The notes beneath the pieces are model-generated. The model was not told the DNA's origin, made no database searches, and saw only the letters and a program-made list of their open reading frames with translations. Below, one piece after another: positions 1-8,501 of a stretch of DNA of 64,000 nucleotides (position 1 is the first letter of the stretch; each line of letters begins with the position of its first letter). The DNA is from Methylobacterium sp. (GTDB lineage: Bacteria; Pseudomonadota; Alphaproteobacteria; Rhizobiales; Beijerinckiaceae). The stretch is taken from positions 1 through 64,000 of the forward strand of contig PERO01000019.1 of NCBI GenBank assembly GCA_002928875.1, read 5' to 3'. A program made the position numbers and the translations under genes.

Positions 1-270
<270 letters not shown>

Positions 271-345
271 CTCATCGCCAATGCCCGCCTGGGCAGCGAT
301 GAAGACGAAATCGATCAAAAAAATGCTTGCTTCCTGAATTTCGCC

Positions 346-463
346 GGCCTGGTGGCCCTTGCGTCATGAAAAAACCCGATCCCATCCCGAACTCGGCCGT
401 TAAGCGTGACAGCGCCGATGGTACTAAAGCTCAAGCTTTGGGAGAGTAGGTCGTTGCCAGGCC
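346..463 (+). rRNA. rrf: 5S ribosomal RNA
   Basis: The 5S core CCCGATCCCATCCCGAACTCGG is followed by GCGCCGATGGTACT and GGGAGAGTAGGTCG. The ends GGCCTGGTGG and CCAGGCC pair to close helix I. The length of ~118 nt fits 5S. The ends were chosen from the terminal helix and may be off by 1-3 nt. Confidence 0.95.
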
Positions 464-512
464 TGCAAAATTCAGTCTTCGAACATGGCAACCAGCATAA
501 CTCGACGAAAAT

Positions 513-536
513 GCCCGCTCTCAGCGGGCTTTTTTG
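513..536 (+). terminator. Rho-independent terminator after 5S
   Basis: GCCCGCT-CTC-AGCGGGC forms a 7-bp GC-rich stem with a 3-nt loop, followed at once by seven T residues. It lies between the 5S gene and the initiator tRNA, so the tRNA is reached by readthrough or has its own promoter. Confidence 0.85.
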
Positions 537-565
537 TTGGTGCCGCGCATCGCGGCAAGGTTTAT

Positions 566-642
<77 letters not shown>

Positions 643-672
643 AATTATCTGAACAAGGTCAGACAGATAGAA

Positions 673-700
673 AAGCCCCGATCTCGCGATCGGGGCTTTG
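673..700. terminator. Bidirectional terminator between tRNA-fMet and the YHS gene
   Basis: AAGCCCCGAT-CTCGCG-ATCGGGGCTT is a perfect stem flanked by A residues on the left and T residues on the right. It can end transcription of the tRNA (plus) and of the ahpD-like/YHS operon (minus), whose last stop is ~110 bp away. Confidence 0.75.
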
Positions 701-811
701 TTCGTTCTGCGGTCCTGCAACGCCATGGACGGAATCCGGGCAGGAGCTGCCGGCGCCGGCGAAGCGGCTGGTTCCGGCCCTCTGAGGGCCGGAATCGCGA
801 CCCGTCTGCTT

Positions 812-1324
812 TCAGAGCGAGGCCGGCGTTTTGTTGCGGATCTTGCGCCAATTGGCATTTGCCTTGGCGAGCGTCCCGGCCGGATCCTTGTCCCAGATCT
901 CGACCGCCTGCTGATGGACGAACACGTAGAGCTGGCACTTGTGGAACCGGAAGATCTGCGGATCGCCATCGAGTTTCTTGCCGAGCGCGGCGCCTGTGGC
1001 ACAGAAGCCTCCGAAAGCCGGCTTGTACTTGGCCGGAGCAGCCACGAACTGGTCGCGCGCTTCCGCGCTGGCAAAGCGATAGATCGCACCGTCGATCGTC
1101 GCGGTATAATCGGCCGCGCCATTCTGCGGGGTCCGGTTCGGCCCATAGGTTGTCGGGTCAACATTGCGCAGGATCACGCCGTTCCGGTCGACATTGATCG
1201 CGGCCTTCGAGTTGAGATCGTACGCCTCGGCCGGCGTACCGACAGCGGTGGCTGCCGCCAGGATGGCCGTGGCGCCGAGCAGCATGGCCCGCCGTCCGAG
1301 CGTGAAGGTTGGGGTCTTTTCCAT
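812..1324 (-). CDS. YHS domain-containing exported protein
   Basis: 170 aa. The N-terminus has GRRAMLLGATAILAAA and an AEA cleavage-like site near residue 33, so export is predicted, possibly by Tat. The YHS-type core lies at about 70-112 (DGAIYRFASAEARDQFVAAPAKY then FGGFCA) and is followed by a DP...W C-terminal stretch common in this family. YHS domains are small, often metal-associated modules; no reaction can be assigned. The gene starts 40 bp after the AhpD-like gene in the same direction, so the two are probably one operon. The start at 1324 has an AAGGA ribosome-binding site about 9 nt upstream. Confidence 0.8.
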   Translation of the reverse strand: MEKTPTFTLGRRAMLLGATAILAAATAVGTPAEAYDLNSKAAINVDRNGVILRNVDPTTYGPNRTPQNGAADYTATIDGAIYRFASAEARDQFVAAPAKYKPAFGGFCATGAALGKKLDGDPQIFRFHKCQLYVFVHQQAVEIWDKDPAGTLAKANANWRKIRNKTPASL

Positions 1325-1364
1325 GGAAGTATTCCTTTTCCGAGGGTTTGGATTGGGGACGCGC

Positions 1365-1916
1365 TCAGGCGGCCGTGCGGGTCGACACGACGGGGAAGTC
1401 GATGTCGGTCTTCGCGACTTCGTTCACGTAGTTCGTGAGGGTGTTGAGGGCGACGTGCAGGACGATCTCGATGATCTGCGCGTCGGAATATCCGGCGCTT
1501 CGGATGGCGGCGAGGTCTGCATCGCTGACATGGCCGCGATTGTTGACGACCTTCACGGCGAAGCGCACGGCGGCATCCGCCTGTGGATCGTTCGATGTGC
1601 CGCGGCGGTTGGCCGCCAGTTCGGCGTCATCGAGCTTCGCAAGGTTCTTGCCGAGATAGCTATGGGCCGAAAGGCAATAGTTGCAGCCATTGACCTCGGC
1701 GATCGCGATTGCGATGCGCTCGCGGGTGCGGGCGTCAAGCGTGCCTTTGCCGAGCGCGCCATTGAGGCCAAGATAGCCCTCGAGGGCGGCCGGCGAATTG
1801 GCGACGAGACGGAAAAGGTTGGGGACGCTTCCGAGTTGCTTCCTCACGGCTTCGAGCAGCGGCTGGGCATTGGCCGGCGCGGCTTCGATGCTCGCCGGTG
1901 TGGGAATACGGGACAT
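1365..1916 (-). CDS. AhpD-like carboxymuconolactone decarboxylase family protein
   Basis: 183 aa, cytosolic. It carries the AhpD-type centre E74-x3-C78-x2-C81-x3-H85 (EVNGCNYCLSAH), the redox-active CxxC and proton-relay His of alkylhydroperoxidase-like proteins, so a peroxidase or thiol-redox role is likely. The length and the N-terminal helix with SVPNLFR match the peroxidase-related AhpD subfamily rather than true carboxymuconolactone decarboxylase. It is first gene of a probable operon with the YHS protein. A palindromic LysR-type box lies ~100 bp upstream (2016-2038), shared with two other units nearby. Confidence 0.85.
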   Translation of the reverse strand: MSRIPTPASIEAAPANAQPLLEAVRKQLGSVPNLFRLVANSPAALEGYLGLNGALGKGTLDARTRERIAIAIAEVNGCNYCLSAHSYLGKNLAKLDDAELAANRRGTSNDPQADAAVRFAVKVVNNRGHVSDADLAAIRSAGYSDAQIIEIVLHVALNTLTNYVNEVAKTDIDFPVVSTRTAA

Positions 1917-2015
1917 GGCATAGCTCCATTCTGTTGGGCGATCCCAACGTCGGGATCGACATTGCCCAAGCTATGGAGTTTCCCGTTTTTGTGGAATGCA
2001 TGAATCAGAGAAGTA

Positions 2016-2038
2016 ATTATTCCGATGAAAGGAATAAT
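2016..2038. promoter_or_regulatory. LysR-type operator, copy A
   Basis: ATTATTCC-N7-GGAATAAT is a perfect 8-bp inverted repeat that contains T-N11-A, the classical LysR-box form. It lies ~100 bp upstream of the AhpD-like gene. Related copies occur at 5791-5818 (beside the lysR gene) and 9112-9126. Binding by that LysR protein is inference. Confidence 0.6.
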
Positions 2039-2208
2039 AGTCAGCCATGCGAGGAGTAGTTCAAGCGCGTCGTCTCACGTGCGCGGCCGCAGCAATCATG
2101 CTGACGGAACAAGGGCCTGGTGATTGGCCAGCCCGCAAGAACAGGCGGGCCGGCGCGGTCGATGCCTTCCCGCCCATCGGACGTCTGGCTCGCAACGCGG
2201 CGAGAAGC

Positions 2209-2868
2209 TCACGCCGGTAGATGCCCCACCTTGACAAGGATGGTGCAGCCCGAGCGCGTGAACGGATGATGCCGGCTCATCGAGGGTGAGCGCAGCCAGG
2301 TTCCGGCCGGATACGCGCCATGCTCGTCTTCGAAGGTGCCCTCGAGCACGAGAATCTCCTCGCCGCCGAAATGCGTATGCGGCTGGAAGACGGTGCCCGG
2401 CGCCCAACGGACCAGCGCCACGCTCTCGCTGCCGAATTGATGCAAGGGCAGCACCGTCAGGCCGTCCACGAGGCCGGGAAACCATTCGGCGCTGCGCGTG
2501 TCGATCACCTTGCGCTCGCGATCCTCGGGATCGAACTGCATCAGCTTCACGAACAGAACGCAGCCCTCGGCGCTGGACGGGGCATGCGAGGATCCCGGCG
2601 GATTGCGCACATAGGTGCCCGCCGGGTAAGTGCCATGCTCGTCGGCGAAAGTGCCCTCCAGCACCAGGAATTCCTCGCCGCCGCCATGGGTATGGGCGGA
2701 GAATCGCGAACCGGGCGCGTAGCGGACAATCGTCGTGGCGCGCGCCACCTCGCCGCCCTCGCGATCGAGCATCAACCGTTCGACACCGGCGAGCGGCGAG
2801 GGGACGAAGGCTTCGTCCCCCGGCCGCACCACGGCGCGCGTGGCATAGTCTGAGCGGATCTGGAGCAT
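2209..2868 (-). CDS. Bicupin (ChrR-like cupin) protein
   Basis: 219 aa with two cupin repeats. Repeat one has H59-x-H61-x3-E65 and H95; repeat two has H164-x-H166-x3-E170 and H200/H201. Both metal sites look complete. The repeats resemble the C-terminal cupin of the anti-sigma factor ChrR, but the N-terminal zinc anti-sigma domain is absent, so a stand-alone metal-binding or small-molecule enzyme role is more likely. The track ORF starts at 2898, but ATG 2868 is preceded by AGGAGG at the right spacing. It follows the SDR gene by 26 bp in the same direction, so the two probably share a TetR-controlled transcript. Confidence 0.8.
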   Translation of the reverse strand: MLQIRSDYATRAVVRPGDEAFVPSPLAGVERLMLDREGGEVARATTIVRYAPGSRFSAHTHGGGEEFLVLEGTFADEHGTYPAGTYVRNPPGSSHAPSSAEGCVLFVKLMQFDPEDRERKVIDTRSAEWFPGLVDGLTVLPLHQFGSESVALVRWAPGTVFQPHTHFGGEEILVLEGTFEDEHGAYPAGTWLRSPSMSRHHPFTRSGCTILVKVGHLPA

Positions 2869-2894
2869 CGAAACCTCCTCTTGCCGGGGCTGGA

Positions 2895-3677
2895 TCAATT
2901 ATAGGCGTTGCGGCCGGCCATCACGCCGCCATCGACATCCCAGACGGCGCCAGTGACCCAGCTTGCCTTGGACGACAGCAGGAAGGCAATGACCTCGCCC
3001 ACATCCGTCGCCGTGCCGATCCGCCCGATGGGGTGAAAGCCGTTGAAGCCCTGCAGGGCCGCGTGCACCTGCTCCTTCGGAATGAAACCCTCGTAGATCG
3101 GCGTCTCGACCACCGCCGGCGAGACGGCGTTGACACGGATCCCGTGGCTCGCGAGTTCCATGGCAAGGTGCTGGGTCAGGGCATGAAGCCCGGCCTTGGC
3201 CATGGAATAGGCCGAGGAAGGGGTGGCCTGCACCGCCTGCTTCGCCCACATCGAGCCGATATTCACGATCGCGCCGCCCTGGCCATGCGCCACCATCGCC
3301 TTCGCGACGGCCTGCGTGACGAAGAAGGTGCCGCGGTTGAGGTCGTGATAGCGGTCGTAATCGGCCTCGTCATGTTCGAGGAAGGCCTTGGGCAGAAACA
3401 CCCCGGCTCCGTTCACGAGGCCGGTGAGGTCGGCATAGGCGGTTGGGATCCGGGCTGCGAAGGCGCGCACCGCCGCTTCATCGGCGATGTCCAGCGCTTC
3501 GATGTCGACCCGGCCGAGGGGCGAGAGTTCGGCCTGCGCGGCTTCCAGCTTGGCGCGCTGGCGCCCGAGCAGGATGACGGCCCCGCCGGCCTCCAGCATC
3601 AGGCGCGCCGCAGCCTTGCTCATGCCGCTGGCGCCGCCGATGAAAAGTGTCCGGGATTGCTGGCTGTTCTTGGTCAT
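2895..3677 (-). CDS. Short-chain dehydrogenase/reductase (SDR)
   Basis: 260 aa classical SDR. The cofactor loop is at residues 14-20 (GGASGMS, a relaxed TGxxxGxG), NGAG is near 89-92, and the catalytic set S142, Y157 and K161 (SAYSMAKAG) is intact. The C-terminal WDVDGG motif is typical. The substrate is unknown. It lies 42 bp downstream of the TetR gene and directly upstream of the bicupin gene. The gap before it holds a 12/14 match to the TetR-gene operator overlapping the ribosome-binding region. Confidence 0.88.
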   Translation of the reverse strand: MTKNSQQSRTLFIGGASGMSKAAARLMLEAGGAVILLGRQRAKLEAAQAELSPLGRVDIEALDIADEAAVRAFAARIPTAYADLTGLVNGAGVFLPKAFLEHDEADYDRYHDLNRGTFFVTQAVAKAMVAHGQGGAIVNIGSMWAKQAVQATPSSAYSMAKAGLHALTQHLAMELASHGIRVNAVSPAVVETPIYEGFIPKEQVHAALQGFNGFHPIGRIGTATDVGEVIAFLLSSKASWVTGAVWDVDGGVMAGRNAYN

Positions 3678-3686
3678 TGTGTCGTC

Positions 3687-3700
3687 CTTCTAGTTGGTAG
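3687..3700. promoter_or_regulatory. Candidate TetR operator before the SDR gene
   Basis: Read on the minus strand the site is CTACCAACTAGAAG. It matches 12 of 14 bases of the perfect site CTACCAACTGGTAG in front of the TetR gene. It lies between the tetR stop and the SDR start, next to the SDR ribosome-binding site, so repressor bound here could block SDR-cupin expression. Confidence 0.55.
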
Positions 3701-3719
3701 GTTTGGGTTGCAAAAAAAA

Positions 3720-4289
3720 TCAGATCTTCAGCGTCGCGATCAGGTCGGCTGTGGCACGGGCCACGACACCGGGGTCGCTCATGCCCCAGGCGACGAGCGT
3801 CGCCCCTTCGAGCGCGGACAGGATGCGCTCCGCCGCCGTTTCCGGCTTGCCGACGAGCCTCAATTCGCCGCGCGCCGCGCCCTCGGCCAGCACCCGCGTC
3901 AGCCAGGCCAGCTGGTGCGCGAAGAAGCGGCGGACGCCGATGCGAACGTCCTCGGGCAGGGTCTGCATTTCGGTCACGAGCATGCCGCAGAGGCACAACA
4001 TGCCATCCTGGACGCTGGATTCGTAGATTCCGGCATAGCGCTCGATGCGGGCCAGCGCATGCGACACATCATTGTCGATGGCTTCGAGCAAGGTTCCGAA
4101 GCGTGTGGTGTAGTCGATCGCCAGCGCCGCGCCGAGATCGGCCTTTGCCGGAAAATGATGGTGGATGCTGGCCTTGCGGATGCCCACGGCCTCCGCGAGG
4201 TCGGCATAGCTGATGGCGCTGTAGCCGCGCGTCCGCACCAGCCGTTCGGCCGCCGCCATCAATTGCTCCCGGGTTGTTCCATGCGCCAT
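3720..4289 (-). CDS. TetR/AcrR family transcriptional repressor
   Basis: 189 aa. An N-terminal TetR helix-turn-helix lies at about 25-52 (SYADLAEAVGIRKASIHHHFPAK), followed by a helical ligand-binding C-terminal half with no enzymatic motif. The track ORF starts at 4466, but the family N-terminus begins at ATG 4289 (MAHGTTREQ). A palindrome sits between 4303 and 4316 inside its probable promoter spacer, which suggests autorepression. A related site precedes the SDR-bicupin pair downstream, the probable target operon. The inducer is unknown; such repressors often sense electrophiles or small lipophilic compounds. Confidence 0.88.
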   Translation of the reverse strand: MAHGTTREQLMAAAERLVRTRGYSAISYADLAEAVGIRKASIHHHFPAKADLGAALAIDYTTRFGTLLEAIDNDVSHALARIERYAGIYESSVQDGMLCLCGMLVTEMQTLPEDVRIGVRRFFAHQLAWLTRVLAEGAARGELRLVGKPETAAERILSALEGATLVAWGMSDPGVVARATADLIATLKI

Positions 4290-4302
4290 GTCTTGTTTCT
4301 GC

Positions 4303-4324
4303 CTACCAGTTGGTAGAATGTCAA
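4303..4324 (-). promoter_or_regulatory. tetR promoter -35 with operator palindrome
   Basis: On the minus strand TTGACA (4324-4319) is followed by TT and the inverted repeat CTACCA-AC-TGGTAG (4316-4303), which would fill the -35/-10 spacer. That position is classic for autorepression by a TetR protein. No good -10 is evident. The half CTACCAACT recurs before the SDR gene. Confidence 0.6.
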
Positions 4325-4350
4325 GGGCGCTCAAGCCGGCGCGGCATCCA

Positions 4351-4554
4351 TCATGGCGCGAGGCGCACCGCGCGCAGAGCCCGCGCGATGGCCGTCCGGA
4401 GCCGTTCCACCAGGGGCGTCTCATCCGCCGGGAAGGCTTCGCCCCACACATCATCGGCCTCGCCACGTGGTTCGCAGGGCAGGAACTGGCCGTAACTGGC
4501 CTCGAGTTCGAGGCACTCCCTGTGCCGCAAGCGGCGCTCGTCTCGTTCGAACAT
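4351..4554 (-). CDS. Small acidic/basic hypothetical protein
   Basis: 67 aa (MFERDERRLRHRECLELE...), charged, with no membrane segment or signal peptide. I do not recognise the family. It is supported by a strong ribosome-binding site (AGGAG, 7 nt before ATG 4554) and by its position 96 bp downstream of the MBL hydrolase gene in the same direction, where it could be the second gene of that operon. It has two Cys residues (C14, C27) in its N-terminal half. It may still be a chance ORF in GC-rich DNA. Confidence 0.5.
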   Translation of the reverse strand: MFERDERRLRHRECLELEASYGQFLPCEPRGEADDVWGEAFPADETPLVERLRTAIARALRAVRLAP

Positions 4555-4650
4555 GGTATTCTCCTGTCTGGATCGGGGGATCGCGGGCGGATCGGTGCGC
4601 CGCGCGCAAAATCCGGGCGCGGACCATCCCGCGCCCGGATTGTCTGGCGG

Positions 4651-5607
4651 TCAGTAGGACCAGTCGGCCGGGAGCCACTTCAGGCTGGCGCCATCCTTCA
4701 CGATCCGGCCGACGCCGGGGAACGGCATGTGGGTGGCCGCGAGCAGCGATTTCTCTTCGGCCGCCTTGGCGAAGAAGCGCGCGCGGGAGGCATCGGCGGC
4801 CGCCTTGTCCATCTCGAAGATGATCCCGAACCCGGGCAAGGCGGGATGCGCGGCGGGATGGAACATCATGTCGGAGACGAGATGGAGGCTCTGTCCGCCA
4901 TCCTCGATCTTCACGCCGATCTGTCCCGGCGTATGCCCGGAAAGATCGAAGACCGAGATGCCGCGCGTGATCTCGCGCTCGCCGTCGATCTGCTGCAGGC
5001 GCGGATAGAGCCGCACGAGCGCTTGCGTCGCCTCGAAACTCGACTTGGTGATCGCGGGGGCGCGCGCCTCGGTCGCGGGATCGGTGAAGGTCTTCACATC
5101 CCGCCGGTCGATGAACACGTCGGCATTGGGATAGTTGTTGCGGTTGCCGGTGACCATGCCGCCAATATGGTCGACATGCGCGTGCGTGAGGATCACCGCA
5201 TCGATATCCGTGGGCTTCACGCCGAGGGCGGCGAGCGTGCCGGGCAGGTAGCCCGACGTCTTGCTGACGGTGCCGGCCGGCCCGCTATCGACCAGCACAT
5301 AACGCTGGCCGTCATTGATGAGGTAGGTCGCGAAGCTGGCCCGCACGCCGCTGTTTCCGGCGGCGAAGACCGCCTGCGTGGCGGCCCGCGCCTGATCGGG
5401 CGTGACGCCGGTGAAAAGCTCGAACGGAAAATCGATGTAGCCGTCGGAAATGACGGTCACCTCGAAGCGTCCAACCTGATAACGGGCCGTGACCGGCAGG
5501 GGCTTCAGGGCGCCGGAGGATCGGGCGGAAACCGTGCCCGGCAGGGTCGCCAGCAGGGGCAGGGCGGCGAGGGAGGCGGCGAGGCCGCGGCGTGTCAGGT
5601 CAACCAT
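4651..5607 (-). CDS. Exported MBL-fold metallohydrolase
   Basis: 318 aa. The N-terminus TRRGLAASLAALPLLA ending in VSA suggests Tat or Sec export to the periplasm. The metallo-beta-lactamase metal motif is intact: H142-x-H144-x-D146-H147 (THAHVDHIGG), with SGHTPGQ and ATHMPFPG further on supplying more ligands. The substrate is unknown; the closest look is to quorum-lactonase/glyoxalase-II-like MBL proteins. The track ORF begins at 5913 but ATG 5607 has the signal peptide and a GGA ribosome-binding site. It is divergent from the LysR gene across 215 bp that contains a LysR box, so it is a probable LysR target. Confidence 0.85.
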   Translation of the reverse strand: MVDLTRRGLAASLAALPLLATLPGTVSARSSGALKPLPVTARYQVGRFEVTVISDGYIDFPFELFTGVTPDQARAATQAVFAAGNSGVRASFATYLINDGQRYVLVDSGPAGTVSKTSGYLPGTLAALGVKPTDIDAVILTHAHVDHIGGMVTGNRNNYPNADVFIDRRDVKTFTDPATEARAPAITKSSFEATQALVRLYPRLQQIDGEREITRGISVFDLSGHTPGQIGVKIEDGGQSLHLVSDMMFHPAAHPALPGFGIIFEMDKAAADASRARFFAKAAEEKSLLAATHMPFPGVGRIVKDGASLKWLPADWSY

Positions 5608-5790
5608 GGCAAGTTCCTTTGTCGAATTGGCCCTGCGGATGCGGGCCAGGTTTCGGGGCGAGCGGCACGGGACCGTCGCGGGTTGGGAGAATTCGATCGC
5701 GGCGTGTATCGCCTCGATGGGGGCGGGCCATCCGGCCTTGCTCCCGTGCAAGATGGCTTCAAGCTCGACTTGAAAGAATACGTGACGTAT

Positions 5791-5818
5791 GGAATTTATT
5801 ATTCCGCCAGAGGGAATA
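5791..5818. promoter_or_regulatory. LysR-type operator, copy B (autoregulatory position)
   Basis: GGAATTTATTATTCC (5791-5805) is an inverted repeat with 5-bp arms. Its right half ATTATTCC is followed after 7 nt by GGAATA, recreating ATTATTCC-N7-GGAATA as in copy A. The site ends 5 nt before the lysR ATG and overlaps its GGGA ribosome-binding region, fitting autoregulation; the divergent MBL gene starts ~185 bp away. Confidence 0.65.
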
Positions 5819-5822
5819 GAAA

Positions 5823-6779
5823 ATGGACCGGCTGCATGAACTCGAGGTCTTCGTCGCGGTCGCGGATGCCGGCAGTTTCGCGAAGGCCGGAGCGCGTCTG
5901 CGCCTGTCGCCACCGGCCGTCACGCGGGCCATCTCGGCGCTGGAAGACCGGCTCGGTGCCCGCGTTTTCAACCGGACGACCCGCAGCCTGACGATCACCG
6001 AGGTGGGGCAGCGCTTTCTCGAGAATGCCCGGCGGATTCTCACCGATCTCGACACGGCCGAAAAGGAAGCGGTGGGCGAAACCTCGGTGCCGCACGGGCA
6101 TCTCAATGTGACGGCATCGGTGACATTCGGCCGCTCGGCCCTGACGCCGATCGTCTGCGGCTTCATGGCGCAAAACCCGCGCGTTTCTGTGTCGATCATG
6201 CTGCTCGACCGGCTGTCGAACCTCGTCGAGGAGGGGATCGACGTTGCCGTGCGCATCGGCGCCCTGCCGGATTCCAATCTCGTCGCGAAGAAGGTGGGCC
6301 TCGTGCGCCGCATCCTCGTGGCCAGCCCGGATTATCTCGCACGCCGGGGGATGCCGCAAACGCCCGCCGATCTGCGCCTGCATTCGATGATCGCCTTCAC
6401 CGGCCTGATGCCCAACCGCGAATGGCGATTTCTCGATGGGCGGAGCGGCCAGAGCGTGGCGTTCATGCCGCGTCTCGAAATCAACGATGCCATCGCCGCC
6501 ATCGCTGCGGCCGAAATGGGCGACGGGATCACCATCGCCCTGTCCTACATGGTCGCCGAAAAGATCCGGGACGGGCGGCTGGTGCCGATCCTCGACGCGT
6601 TCACGCCCGCCGCCGTGCCGGTGAGCCTCGTCTACCCGCAGACCCGGCTGATTTCACCGAAGGTCCGGGCCTTCGTCGATTTCGCGACGCCGCGCCTGCG
6701 CGCGACCCTCGAACAGCTGACGGTTCCGGTCTCCGGGTCCATTGCGGAGACGCCTTCGCCGGATCTCCCGACGGCGTGA
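5823..6779 (+). CDS. LysR family transcriptional regulator
   Basis: 318 aa. The N-terminal winged helix-turn-helix covers residues 1-60 (LEVFVAVADAGSFAKAGARLRLSPPAVTRAI, then LGARVFNRTTRSLTITEVG). The rest is the two-lobed periplasmic-binding-like effector domain of the CrgA/DsdC-type LysR branch (NLVEEGIDVAVRIG). It is divergent from the MBL hydrolase gene. Related ATTCC/GGAAT palindromes upstream of the AhpD-like, MBL and NTF2-like units suggest it controls a local redox regulon. The effector is unknown. Confidence 0.92.
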   Translation: MDRLHELEVFVAVADAGSFAKAGARLRLSPPAVTRAISALEDRLGARVFNRTTRSLTITEVGQRFLENARRILTDLDTAEKEAVGETSVPHGHLNVTASVTFGRSALTPIVCGFMAQNPRVSVSIMLLDRLSNLVEEGIDVAVRIGALPDSNLVAKKVGLVRRILVASPDYLARRGMPQTPADLRLHSMIAFTGLMPNREWRFLDGRSGQSVAFMPRLEINDAIAAIAAAEMGDGITIALSYMVAEKIRDGRLVPILDAFTPAAVPVSLVYPQTRLISPKVRAFVDFATPRLRATLEQLTVPVSGSIAETPSPDLPTA

Positions 6780-6791
6780 GGCTTCGGCCGA

Positions 6792-7616
6792 TCAGGGCGT
6801 GCTGGCGGCGCGGACCGGCGCGTTTCTCAGATACCGCTCGGACCAGGCGGCGATGACGCCGGCGGCGTAGCGGGCATCTTCCGTGCGGCTCAGGAGGTGA
6901 TCGGCCCGGTCGAGGGAGACGAAGCTCTTGGGATGCCGCGCCGTCTCGAAGATCTTGGCGGCATTCTCGATTCCCACCGTGGCATCCCCCGGCGCATGCA
7001 GCACGAGCAGCGCCCGCTTCAGATGCCGGATCTTGTCTTCCAGCCGGTAGGCGCGGGCATCGGTGACGAAAGACCGCGCCACGCGGAAAGGCCGCCCCGC
7101 CAGCAGCACCTCGGCGCTGCCCTCTTCCTCGATCCGCGCGATGGAACTGCCGAGCTGATGCAGGACATGGGCGACATCGGCCGGCGCGCCCACGGTCACC
7201 ACCGCCTGCACTTCGGGCATCCGGTCGGCGGCCGCCAGCACGGCCGCGCCGCCGAGGGAATGCCCGATCAGCAGCAGGGGCGCGCGATCGTAATTGCGCA
7301 AATGATCGGCAGCCGCGACGAGATCATCGACATTGGAGGAGAAATTGGTGTGGGCGAACTCGCCCTCCGAGGCGCCGATCCCGGTAAAGTCGAAGCGAAG
7401 CACGCCGAAGCCGCGATCGGCCAGTTCGGTGGCGACGGCGCGGGCGGCGAAGATATCCTTCGAGCAGGTGAAGCAATGCGCAAACAGCGCATAGGCCTTG
7501 GGCTCACCCACCGGCAGATCGAGCCGCGCCGCCAGATCCGCCCCGCTCGGTCCGCGAAAAGTCAGCTTCACCGACTGGGGGCGCGCGGCCGGGGTGTCGG
7601 AGGCGTTCTGCATCAT
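6792..7616 (-). CDS. Alpha/beta hydrolase
   Basis: 274 aa, cytosolic. The nucleophile elbow is GHSLGG with S120, the oxyanion region is AHCFTCSKD, and an Asp (HAPGDATVG) and His (DRADHLLS) near the C-terminus complete a serine-hydrolase triad. It closely resembles the hydrolase half of bifunctional alpha/beta-hydrolase/OsmC proteins, but it ends before any OsmC domain. The substrate is unknown. It is convergent with the lysR gene, with 12 bp between stops. The ~230 bp upstream hold only a hairpin (GGCGGATC/GATCCGCC near 7660-7688). Confidence 0.85.
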   Translation of the reverse strand: MMQNASDTPAARPQSVKLTFRGPSGADLAARLDLPVGEPKAYALFAHCFTCSKDIFAARAVATELADRGFGVLRFDFTGIGASEGEFAHTNFSSNVDDLVAAADHLRNYDRAPLLLIGHSLGGAAVLAAADRMPEVQAVVTVGAPADVAHVLHQLGSSIARIEEEGSAEVLLAGRPFRVARSFVTDARAYRLEDKIRHLKRALLVLHAPGDATVGIENAAKIFETARHPKSFVSLDRADHLLSRTEDARYAAGVIAAWSERYLRNAPVRAASTP

Positions 7617-7848
7617 CTGTCCTTCCCGCCGGGAATCGCCACGGCTGAGCGCCCGGGTCGGCGGATCGGGCAGAGCCCCGGATCCGCCGGGACAAGCGGG
7701 ATGGGCGACCCGTCCTGTCTTCCGGCATTAAGGCCCTCAACCGCAGCCATTTGCAATTCACCGTTCCGCTACCGCGACTTGACGCCGGCGCGCCGCTTCC
7801 GGCGGCCAGAAGCGATCACCCGCAAGGGGCTAGCCGTCGCAGCAATGT

Positions 7849-8472
7849 TCACGCGCCGGGAAGCGCCGCCTTCCGCTCGGCCAGTTCCGCCTCGAGCGCG
7901 GCGATGCGGCTCAGCATCGGCGCGGTCAGGGTGCGAACCTCGTCGATCGTGAATCGCTCCGTGATGTGCTGGGGGCAATTCCAGTCGAAACCCTCGACCG
8001 TGATGAGGAAGCCGCGCTCCACGCGCGCCCGGTAATCCGGCGTTTCCAGCCGGGCGAGCATCGCCCGATCCTCGAGGCCGACCAGCCGGACGCGACCCAG
8101 CAGCTTCAGGCGCGTCTTGTTCGCGTAATCCATGAAGAACAGCGACACGCGATCGTCGGTGGTGAGGTTGCCGACGCTCACATATTGCCGGTTGCCGCGG
8201 AAATCGGCGAAGCCGATGGTGCGCTCGTCGATGATCCGGACGAAGCCGGCCGGCCCGCCGCGATGCTGGATATAGGGCCAGCCGGTTTCGCCGACCGTCG
8301 CCATGTAGAAGGAATCGCGCTGCGCGATGAAGCCGGCCTCCGATTCCGTCAGCGCCTGGTTCATGGCGTGGGGCACGTCATCCATGCGGGCATAGGCGCT
8401 CCGGCTTCCCATCTGCTCCTGGATTTTCCGCACGGTGGGAGTGAAGGCAATCTGGGTGAATTGATGGGGCAT
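7849..8472 (-). CDS. Pyridoxamine 5'-phosphate oxidase-like FMN-binding protein
   Basis: 207 aa. A split-barrel flavin-binding fold is suggested by residues ~48-125 (DSFYMATVGETGWPYIQHRGGPAGFVRIID, NRQYVSVGNL, DRVSLFFMDYANKTRLKLLGRVRLV). These are typical of PNPOx-related proteins of unspecified substrate rather than PdxH itself. The start at 8472 was chosen over the track start because the family N-terminus begins at MPHQFTQ and an AGGAG lies upstream. It sits 29 bp behind the NTF2-like gene in the same direction, probably in the same LysR-box-controlled operon. Confidence 0.85.
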   Translation of the reverse strand: MPHQFTQIAFTPTVRKIQEQMGSRSAYARMDDVPHAMNQALTESEAGFIAQRDSFYMATVGETGWPYIQHRGGPAGFVRIIDERTIGFADFRGNRQYVSVGNLTTDDRVSLFFMDYANKTRLKLLGRVRLVGLEDRAMLARLETPDYRARVERGFLITVEGFDWNCPQHITERFTIDEVRTLTAPMLSRIAALEAELAERKAALPGA

Positions 8473-8501
8473 GACATTCTCCTGCGGGCAGGGGCCGCGC
8501 G

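Noticed and set aside
7660-7688. Hairpin GGCGGATC/GATCCGCC as a terminator
   Set aside because: No T-tract on either strand, and it lies upstream of the hydrolase gene start rather than past a stop.
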